Shown one piece after another: positions 17,001-22,185 of a stretch of DNA of 22,185 bases. Under the pieces are notes generated by a model, which made no database searches, was not told the origin of the DNA, and worked only from the letters and a program-made list of their open reading frames with translations. The stretch comes from JAMBLL01 sp964387145 (lineage in GTDB: Bacteria > Actinomycetota > Acidimicrobiia > Spongiisociales > UBA5794): contig CAYLVM010000031.1 of NCBI GenBank assembly GCA_964387145.1, positions 1 through 22,185 of the forward strand. Reading direction: 5' to 3'. Position 1 is the stretch's first letter; the number at the start of each line of letters is the position of its first letter. The translations under genes were made by a program, and so were the position numbers.

Positions 17001-19851
17001 TCTCCCGTGCGGCCTCCCGGGCCTCCGAATCGAGGTTGGTGAAGATCATCTCGGCACGTCGTCCGAGGGCACCGAGCACGCCACCGGAAGCCTCATACGC
17101 CGCAAGGGTCAACAGGTCGGAGTCCCGCTGGTCGAAGAGCTCGGTGAGAGAGAACTCGAGGAGGGGGAGTGCCCCCGGCTGATGTTTGACGTCACCGACG
17201 ATGTGATCGATGAGTCCCGGCTCGAATGCAACGCCGACACCTGCTGCGGGTTCCGTGACGATGGCACGCAGAGCCTCGTCGCCCGGCGCCGAGATCGGGA
17301 CCGTTCCTGCGCGCAGGGCATCGCCGAGGTCTGGGAAGCGCAGCGGCCGGTCGAAGAAGTCGGCGCGCATCGTGATCACGATCCGCACGTTGGATCGTTC
17401 GTCACCGACGGTAGCGGCGAGCATCGCGAGGAACGCCACACTTTCCTTCTCGCCTGCAAGCGTGAACAGTTCCTCGAACTGGTCGACGATGAGCAGGACG
17501 GTCTGGTCCTCAGGAACGTACCGCTTCACCGAGCGTGCCAGGCCCCTGGCATCCCGGCGCAGATCGTCCTCGAGATCGTTCGGCATCTCGGTGGCGACAC
17601 GCATGAGCGCTGACGTGAGCTCCTCGTACGGGTAGGTGCCGGGCAACATATCAGTGATCAGCCAGCGGTCCGATCCGGGGATCGCCCCCGAACGCAACGC
17701 AGGTATCATCCCCGCCCTCACGACCGATGACTTCCCGATCCCCGACGGCCCCACGACGGCGACGAGCCGGTGTTCCGACAGTGTGGCGAGGATCTCCGCG
17801 ATCTCGGTGTCCCTGCCGTGGAAGTCTGCAGCGTCGAGCTCCCCGAACGCTGCAAGTCCCTTGTATGGGTTCCTCGTCGGTGTGTACCCGACGACCTGTG
17901 ACGTGTCGTTCCCGGCACCGACGGCGTCCTCCCACGCTGCGATGAACGACCGCACGTCGGGGAAGTGCTCACCTTCGACAGCGGTCGTCATCAGCTGATC
18001 GACGGACTCCTCGATCGTTGGTCCGACACACCGCCGCAGGAGGTTGGCAAGCGCCCGGACATCCTCGGTGATGTTGCCGACGCTGCCCGGGGTGATATCC
18101 CGTGCGATACCGAAGTCGGTGAGGTAGGCGCCGCCCTCGTCGTCGAACAAGACGTTGGACGGCTTGATGTCGCGGTGCACGACGCCTCGCCGGTGTGCGA
18201 ATGCCAGCGCCGGGCCGATGTCGGCGAGCAGGGCGTGGGCTTGGTCGATCGTGAGATGACCGGTAGCGATCCGATCCTGTAGTGTCCCGCCACCGAGCCA
18301 CCGCATCACGAGGTAGGCACCCTCGGGTGTACGCCAGTAGTCGTGGAGCGGAACGATGTGGGGATGCTCGAGACGGGCCACAAGCTGGGCCTCGACCTCG
18401 AAGTGGCGGATGAAGTCAGGGTCGTTCGCGTACTCGGGTTTGATGATCTTGATGGCGACCTCACGCCCTACCGACGGCTGATAGGCGCGGTGGACCACAC
18501 CGAAGGCCCCGGAACCGACCTGCTCACGCAGTTCATAGCCCGGAAGTCCGCGGACCTCGACGGGGAGGGGCGGGGGGAGCAGCTCGGTCCGCAGCGCAGG
18601 GAACTCGCGGGGGAGTCCGTCGACCATGAGCTGATAGACGGCCCGTGGCTCACCGGACCCGTCGATGTCGTGCTGACCGAGGGCTCTCACGATCCACCCG
18701 GCGGCACCCGAGTCGACAAGCGCCTGGTTCGCCTCGACCGACAACAGCACCTGACCACCGTGGGCCGTTGCAACCAGCTGTGCCGCGCGTGCGACCGGTG
18801 GCCCCTGGACCGATCCGTCGTGGGGTATCTGCACCTCACCGACGCTGATCGCCATGCGCATGGGGTTGCGGATCTTTGCGAGCACCTGTTGCGCTGTACT
18901 GGCCGCTTCGACCGCATGGTCGACGTCCTCGAACGACGCGTACATCGCCGACCCTCGCTGGGCGAACACGGTGCCGTCGTGGTCGCGGGCGGCGTCCTCG
19001 AGGGCCTCGGCCTGTAGGCGGACGAGTTCGCTGCGGTCCCGAGGGTCGAGGTTCGAAAGCATCCGGGGGTCGGCGACATCGGCGACGAGAATGGCCGCCC
19101 GACGCACCGTCGGGCCCGACTCGAAGCTCAGCGCAGGGTCCTGCTCGAGGATCCGCTGCTCCAGTTCACGCAGTTCTCGGGACGGGTCGAGTCCCATCTC
19201 CTCGACGAGGTACGTGCGTGTCTTCTCGTACGCCCGCAACGCCTCGGCCTGACGGCCAGAGCGGTACAGCGCGAGCATCTGCTGGGATCGGAACCGCTCA
19301 CGCAGCGGGTACTCCTCGGTGAGCGATTCGAGCTCGGCAACGAGATCGCGGTGGTGTCCGAGTTCGAGATCGGCTGCGATCCGTTCCTCGAGAGCCGTTG
19401 CTCTCAGCTCGTTGAGACGCGCCGCCTCGGTGGTCAGCTCTGCCATCCCATCGACATCGGCGTAGGGATGTCCCCGCCACAGGGCAAGCGCCTCGCGAAG
19501 CCGGTTCGCTGTTGCTTCGGGATCTGACGAGTCCGTCGATTCATTGACCATGTCCTCGAAGACGAACGCGTCGACCTCGCTGCGCTTGGCAACGAGGGTG
19601 TACCCCGACCCAGTGGCGGTGATCACATCGCCGAGCTCACCGCGGAGGTTCGAGATGTAGGTCTGGACCGAGCGACGCGAACTCGGTGGCGCATCGCTCC
19701 CGTACACGCCACGCATGAGCGCATCCGTCGAGACCGGTTCTCCGACGCGTGCGATCAAGAGGGCGAGCACCGTGCGCTGTTTCGGTCCCCCTGCCGGCAG
19801 GCGCCTTCCGTTGTGCGCTACCAGGACGGGTCCGAGGACACCGAACTTCAT
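14065..19851 (-). CDS. giant SARP-cyclase-kinase-nSTAND1-TM-WD40 transmembrane regulator
   Basis: A 1928-residue multidomain signalling protein. Order: OmpR-type winged helix (about 1-90, with GGPKQRTVLALL and SVQTYISNLR) and BTAD (about 95-240) as in SARP/AfsR regulators; class III cyclase homology (250-410) keeping D258 but with Ser301 where the second metal Asp is expected; Ser/Thr kinase (438-645) with GSGAFGVV, K468, HRD D561 and DFG D579 but no activation loop or APE; nSTAND1 NTPase (661-1090) with Walker A GPSGIGKSS and LLIVDQFEELF; basic RRRTRR then TM 1106-1128; coiled coil to about 1180; WD40 propeller (about 1225-1895) and tail ECATYQIDPCP. ATG 19851 gives the family N-terminus MKFGVLGPV with TACCGT 6 nt upstream; ATG 19905 (18 residues longer) is an equally serious start. 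The N-terminal part should be cytoplasmic and the propeller outside. Confidence 0.93.
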   Translation of the reverse strand: MKFGVLGPVLVAHNGRRLPAGGPKQRTVLALLIARVGEPVSTDALMRGVYGSDAPPSSRRSVQTYISNLRGELGDVITATGSGYTLVAKRSEVDAFVFEDMVNESTDSSDPEATANRLREALALWRGHPYADVDGMAELTTEAARLNELRATALEERIAADLELGHHRDLVAELESLTEEYPLRERFRSQQMLALYRSGRQAEALRAYEKTRTYLVEEMGLDPSRELRELEQRILEQDPALSFESGPTVRRAAILVADVADPRMLSNLDPRDRSELVRLQAEALEDAARDHDGTVFAQRGSAMYASFEDVDHAVEAASTAQQVLAKIRNPMRMAISVGEVQIPHDGSVQGPPVARAAQLVATAHGGQVLLSVEANQALVDSGAAGWIVRALGQHDIDGSGEPRAVYQLMVDGLPREFPALRTELLPPPLPVEVRGLPGYELREQVGSGAFGVVHRAYQPSVGREVAIKIIKPEYANDPDFIRHFEVEAQLVARLEHPHIVPLHDYWRTPEGAYLVMRWLGGGTLQDRIATGHLTIDQAHALLADIGPALAFAHRRGVVHRDIKPSNVLFDDEGGAYLTDFGIARDITPGSVGNITEDVRALANLLRRCVGPTIEESVDQLMTTAVEGEHFPDVRSFIAAWEDAVGAGNDTSQVVGYTPTRNPYKGLAAFGELDAADFHGRDTEIAEILATLSEHRLVAVVGPSGIGKSSVVRAGMIPALRSGAIPGSDRWLITDMLPGTYPYEELTSALMRVATEMPNDLEDDLRRDARGLARSVKRYVPEDQTVLLIVDQFEELFTLAGEKESVAFLAMLAATVGDERSNVRIVITMRADFFDRPLRFPDLGDALRAGTVPISAPGDEALRAIVTEPAAGVGVAFEPGLIDHIVGDVKHQPGALPLLEFSLTELFDQRDSDLLTLAAYEASGGVLGALGRRAEMIFTNLDSEAREAARETFLRLVNVGEGGRDTRRRVRLTELERLGIPHPVLRPVLDAFGAHRLLTFDRDPITRGPTVEVAHEAILTEWPRLAAWIEDHREDLLLRSRLAVAVADWETSDRADTYLLMGGRLIQHEAWTADTDLTLTTAEREFLTSSRSTEDDRRAGRRRTRRLVTTGFGIAAVIALALAAAAFIARNDAQNQAAQAQASQESAVESEGVARQKAAEAEANAVTAANERQIAASRALAAAAVGVLDEDPELSLLLSLQATRATPLDFEGRQALRASMSQHKTIQSFPWTRSFMWMVWPATSPDGSLTAVNGSYEDIEIWDLSGDDPALLWNLELDPGYANITSFTDDGSQVAVVIWWQGWANTALPPDPPDPSLTEGLHFYDARTGEFIRQFVASDSRCTAERGPEQRYNDLLRIDIDGAWIGRGTCTDLEGKFWWLMDSVTGEMVGDPVPIDTDVIELNITRNGWLFKVYADEMTLTNVYTGAERIVPIADMSWPYVSPDGSYAVTTEEIVDTETGIVRWRFADNGMDLDEWIPPCFPEQTNDAETIIYITCNDGTASVHDAYTGRLITTLNGHTGWVSSSSNAAGDLLVTGSADRTTRVWDINRPRGLNAFRLENGYHADSSLQVVGDRATVLVYPDEVSSPFDGAISVMNRVSRGVAIVFDLDTGDELSRVPNAGGKVARLSPNGMRLAVQSIVGSGTGLGSVWIHDVGTSSPPVELQGNCNWEPYGFFFDGGDSEECAFGGDPFAADITDLDWSPDGGLLAAAAGRSQRVVVWDTTSGDIEFVTDQLGIWPFSSIQFSPDGSLLAASSKTGMWVFDTSDWSEVAMVTHPGRPSWAMRFTPDGSEIVTAQAHRGVLRIYDTTTWEERDISTGRGQSRDLAISQSGRLVALANNIGLVHIIDIETEEIVETYPLPGTDITNVEFINGDRDLLVTDAFGPIDVLTLDTDELMREARTRLSRTFTETECATYQIDPCPTLGEVRTG

Positions 19852-19857
19852 GTACTG

Positions 19858-19863
19858 ACGGTA
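19858..19863 (-). promoter_or_regulatory. candidate -10 box (TACCGT) for the regulator gene
   Basis: TACCGT on the minus strand lies 6 nt before ATG 19851 and would give a leaderless transcript. No -35 is visible. It competes with the upstream promoter layout at 19912-19943. Confidence 0.35.
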
Positions 19864-19911
19864 CCTGGCCGAAGTGGCCGCGTGTGTGGTGTTTTCTGTA
19901 GCCATACCGAA

Positions 19912-19943
19912 ACTCTCCGGCATCCGTGTCAAGGAATCGTCAA
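19912..19943 (-). promoter_or_regulatory. SARP-type operator/promoter upstream of the regulator gene
   Basis: On the minus strand TTGACG (19938-19943) and TTGACA (19927-19932) are direct repeats exactly 11 bases apart. Eight bases after the TTGACAC heptamer comes GAGAGT (19912-19917), a -10 with A2 and T6, and 6 bases later ATG 19905. The same 7-8-6-6 layout occurs before the M23 gene at 20815. Streptomyces SARPs are known to bind heptamer direct repeats at 11-base spacing ending 8 bases from the -10, so autoregulation is plausible. Confidence 0.45.
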
Positions 19944-20052
19944 ACTGGAATCCCTTGCCTCCCAAGGCTTTCGTGGCGGATCGTTGATGCCCATGGCTCG
20001 ACGCCGACAGTTCGACGACGGTTTCCCGACGTGGCCCGCGAATGGTGCGGGC

Positions 20053-20685
20053 ATGTCGATCCCAGCTCTCATACCACGTCTCATCCTCTCAGCAGCATGC
20101 CTCATCTTGCTTGCAGCATCGATCAGCGGGGGAGACGTGGTCGTCGTGAAGACGGGTACTGCGTCACAACGGGCGTCGGTCGAGTGGGCGATCGGACGAT
20201 TCTCAGACGCAGGGATGGTGCTTCCCCGGATCATCGTCGAGTTCCCGGGCAGAGATCTCTCGGGGTGTGACGGTGCACCTGGTCGATCGTATCTCGACCA
20301 GTCACCGATCGTGATCAAGATGTGCTGGAATGATCGATTCATCCTCCTCCACGAGTTCGCACACGTCTGGGAGGCGAACAACGTCTTCGCTTCGAAGCAT
20401 CGACCGTTCATGGCGATACGATTGAACGTCGAGTCCTGGGCGAGCCGTGACGTCGAGTGGGAGTTGCGGGGACGTGAGCATGCGGCGAACGTGATCGCAT
20501 GGGGTCTTCTGGTCGATCCGATCTCAGTCTCGGACACCTACCCCAACGATCCCGCGAGTATGACGGCCGCGTTCAAGATCCTCACGGACCGGGTGCCCCT
20601 GCACGACGGAGGTAGCGGTGTCCAGATTCCCGACAAGTCCCTCTTCCAGGGTCGAAGCAACCCGAGGCTGGAGTTGGGTAGATAG
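20053..20685 (+). CDS. exported HExxH zinc metalloprotease-like protein
   Basis: A 210-residue protein divergent from the giant regulator. Residues 8-27 form a hydrophobic signal peptide or anchor. The domain contains LLHEFAHVW with H100, E101 and H104 and a candidate third ligand E142 in RGREHAANVIAWG, a gluzincin-like layout. Two cysteines (C72, C91) match a pair in the paralogue encoded next. No named family is recognised. ATG 20053 puts the hydrophobic segment at the N-terminus; ATG 19987 would add 22 residues including ARRRQ and is possible. Upstream of ATG 20053 an AATGGT (20041-20046) sits 6 nt away. It is followed after 129 bases by its larger paralogue. Confidence 0.75.
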   Translation: MSIPALIPRLILSAACLILLAASISGGDVVVVKTGTASQRASVEWAIGRFSDAGMVLPRIIVEFPGRDLSGCDGAPGRSYLDQSPIVIKMCWNDRFILLHEFAHVWEANNVFASKHRPFMAIRLNVESWASRDVEWELRGREHAANVIAWGLLVDPISVSDTYPNDPASMTAAFKILTDRVPLHDGGSGVQIPDKSLFQGRSNPRLELGR

Positions 20686-20734
20686 AGCTGATTCGTCCAC
20701 CTTCTCACCGGGATGCGTGGCTGGAGGCGAGTTC

Positions 20735-20808
20735 TTGACATCTTCTTGACACCTTTGACGCGTCCTTGACCGGGCACTCGCGGAGCGCTGACACCCATTG
20801 CGGATCGT
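20735..20808 (+). promoter_or_regulatory. TTGAC repeat array and promoter of the M23 metalloprotease gene
   Basis: Four TTGAC direct repeats start at 20735, 20746, 20755 and 20766 (steps 11, 9, 11) and a variant CTGACAC starts at 20788 (22 further on). Eight bases after this last heptamer is GATCGT (20803-20808), a weak -10 with A2 and T6, then 6 bases and ATG 20815. This fits a SARP-activated leaderless promoter. Alternatively some copies may simply be -35 elements, although none has a good -10 at 17 bases. Confidence 0.5.
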
Positions 20809-20814
20809 GCGTAT

Positions 20815-22074
20815 ATGACATACGCACGCACCACCGCAGCAGCCATTGCCACCACCATCGCCTTCACCGCACTTCCGCTCACACCGGCACCGGCGGCCGT
20901 CGTGTCACAGCAGACGGCCACTATCACCGTTGCAGCGGTAGCTCCGATGCAGGCCCTCCCGGAACTCCCCGAGCCTGCACTCGAGACCATCGACGGTGTC
21001 CGGATCGCAAGCGACTCTCCCGACGAGATCGCAGCCATCGAGTCGGCACTCGACAAGTTCGCCAAAGCCGGCTGGCCGCTCGGTAACCTCGAGATCCGAC
21101 CAGGCGACGAGGACGGCTGTGGCGGCAACGCCGGCGTGCGTTACGTCGAAGAGGGCTACGACGTCGTCGAGATCTGCACATCGGCGGAGTGGACGCTTCT
21201 CCACGAACTCGGACATGTCTGGGCGGCAACGTACCTCGACGACGATCAGCGTGCCGAGTGGGTCACCATGCGGGGACTCGACTCGTGGCGTGATGCGGAA
21301 AAGTGGGAAGAGCGTGGCACCGAGCAGCTCGCAGACATCGTGGCCTTCGGTCTCTTCGACGAGTGGCACACACCGACGTCGATCCTCCCGAACGGTCGCA
21401 AGAGCCTCATCTCGGCCTTCGAGTGGTTGTTCGGAATGGAACCCCTCAACATGCAGGACGATGACGAGCTGGCGACCCGACGGGCACCGCAGAGCATGCC
21501 CATCCAGGTCATCGGAATCCCGAACACCACACCGGTGATCGACGGCGTCGCCGAGACCTCATCCGGGATCGACGACACTGCCGCACCGGCCGGGTACCGC
21601 TTCCCCGTCGCATGCGGGTTCCCCCGCTGGCACTCCAACAGCGGCGGATACGGCTACGAAGATACTCGTGACTGGACGCATCAGGGCGTCGACCTCGGTG
21701 CCTACGAGGGAACACCGGTCGTCGCCCCGATCCACGGCAAGGTCGTCGCAGCCGGGTTCGGAACGTCGGCCGGCTGGTACGTCTCGATCGAGGACCGCTT
21801 CGGGAAGGTGCATGTGCTCATGCACCTCGCAACATCACCTCTCACCACCGCCGGGATGACGGTCTCGGCAGGCCAGATGATCGGTGAGGTCGGGCGTACC
21901 GGCAACGCGTCCGGGGGTGGCCCGGTGCTCCACTACGAGATCCGTGACGGAGATCAGACGATCGATCCGATGCCGTGGCTCGTCGCGACCGGTGGTACGA
22001 ACGTCTCGTCGCCGTTGAGCGGATGGTTCAGTTCTCCCGCCCCGACGTTCGCCGCGTGCTCTTCTCGTGTGTGA
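20815..22074 (+). CDS. secreted HExxH metalloprotease-like protein with C-terminal M23 domain
   Basis: A 419-residue exported protein. Residues 1-28 form a signal peptide with cleavage likely near APAA. The first domain (about 60-215) is a paralogue of the preceding gene: LLHELGHVW with H130, E131, H134, candidate third ligand E170 in RGTEQLADIVAFG, and the cysteine pair C102/C121. A linker (216-260) leads to an M23 (LytM/peptidase) domain at 262-392: HQGVDLG gives zinc ligands H289 and D293, LMHLAT gives H337, and VLHYE gives H373. The usual HxH is VxH here, so one catalytic His (position 371) is replaced by Val. This suggests cell-wall binding or altered activity. It is likely regulated from the TTGAC repeat array upstream. 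Confidence 0.88.
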   Translation: MTYARTTAAAIATTIAFTALPLTPAPAAVVSQQTATITVAAVAPMQALPELPEPALETIDGVRIASDSPDEIAAIESALDKFAKAGWPLGNLEIRPGDEDGCGGNAGVRYVEEGYDVVEICTSAEWTLLHELGHVWAATYLDDDQRAEWVTMRGLDSWRDAEKWEERGTEQLADIVAFGLFDEWHTPTSILPNGRKSLISAFEWLFGMEPLNMQDDDELATRRAPQSMPIQVIGIPNTTPVIDGVAETSSGIDDTAAPAGYRFPVACGFPRWHSNSGGYGYEDTRDWTHQGVDLGAYEGTPVVAPIHGKVVAAGFGTSAGWYVSIEDRFGKVHVLMHLATSPLTTAGMTVSAGQMIGEVGRTGNASGGGPVLHYEIRDGDQTIDPMPWLVATGGTNVSSPLSGWFSSPAPTFAACSSRV

Positions 22075-22130
22075 ACGCCGACGGTCGGACTTCGGTGGGC
22101 CAGACCCAAATCCAGCCCGCACCTCTGGGG

Positions 22131-22136
22131 TACCCT
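22131..22136 (+). promoter_or_regulatory. candidate -10 box (TACCCT) of the last gene
   Basis: TACCCT lies 19 bases before ATG 22156. A short leader with AGGAGG follows, consistent with a promoter. Confidence 0.4.
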
Positions 22137-22155
22137 GGCCCTCTCAGGAGGTGCG

Positions 22156-22185
22156 ATGACGGTCGAACAACGAGCGGTGGACACG
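22156..22185 (+). CDS. start of an unidentified gene (partial)
   Basis: Only ten codons are in the window (MTVEQRAVDT), too few to name a product. ATG 22156 is supported by AGGAGG 4 nt upstream (22146-22151) and a TACCCT box at 22131. Confidence 0.6.
   Translation, partial: MTVEQRAVDT

Noticed and set aside
14065..19851. Antiphage STAND (Avs-like) defence protein
   Set aside because: The domain order (SARP DNA-binding N-terminus, kinase, TM, WD40) fits a membrane regulator; no nuclease or other killing effector and no other defence genes are nearby.
19852..19965. Longest N-terminal extension of the regulator from codon 19965
   Set aside because: It would place the TTGAC repeats inside the coding sequence and adds residues unlike SARP N-termini.
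20735..20794. TTGAC repeats as a CRISPR or satellite repeat
   Set aside because: Units are 5-7 bases with 4-6 base spacers, too short for CRISPR, and they sit at a promoter.
22078..22088. CCGA-CGG-TCGG after the M23 gene as a terminator
   Set aside because: Stem of 4 bp with no T tract; too weak.

Overview
The window is 22,185 bases of GC-rich (roughly 60-65%), very gene-dense chromosomal DNA. Several features suggest a high-GC actinobacterium, possibly of the Acidimicrobiia type: a SARP/BTAD regulator, nSTAND1-WD40 architecture, an LLM/F420-type oxidoreductase, SUF genes, and many apparent leaderless genes with a TAnnnT box 6-7 nt before the start codon. This placement is inferred from gene content; no rRNA or tRNA gene is present. 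No gene-free stretch exceeds about 300 bases, and I saw no insertion sequence, CRISPR array or prophage.

Left part (1-4.4 kb, minus strand): a partial sufS overlaps sufC, which has its own leaderless promoter. Upstream is a tight operon, in transcription order a DsbB-like membrane oxidoreductase, a membrane-anchored TlpA/thioredoxin protein, an MBL-fold hydrolase and an LLM flavin oxidoreductase. Next (4.5-5.7 kb, plus) come three small genes: a one-TM protein, a lipoprotein and a 67-residue protein. They converge on an alpha/beta hydrolase that is preceded by a 28-residue hydrophobic mini-ORF (minus).

Middle (6.4-12 kb, plus): a lipoate/2-oxoacid dehydrogenase operon containing E3 (lpd), E2, a single-chain LipB-LipA fusion and an M24 aminopeptidase. 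The last three are joined by 4-base start/stop overlaps. A PlsC-like acyltransferase (minus) and a second MBL hydrolase (plus) follow.

Right part (14-22.1 kb) is the most interesting. A 1928-residue protein on the minus strand combines a SARP winged helix and BTAD, a degenerate class III cyclase domain, a Ser/Thr kinase lacking its activation segment, an nSTAND1 NTPase, one transmembrane helix and a WD40 propeller. It resembles Streptomyces AfsR and AfsK merged into one membrane-spanning chain. Divergent from it lie two tandem paralogous exported HExxH metalloprotease-like genes, the second carrying a C-terminal M23 domain. The promoter regions of the giant protein and of the M23 gene share TTGAC direct repeats with about 11-base spacing and the same layout down to the start codon, which is the layout described for SARP promoters. 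My working hypothesis is that the giant protein is a transmembrane one-component regulator that senses something outside the membrane and controls the secreted hydrolases. The window ends in the first ten codons of another gene.
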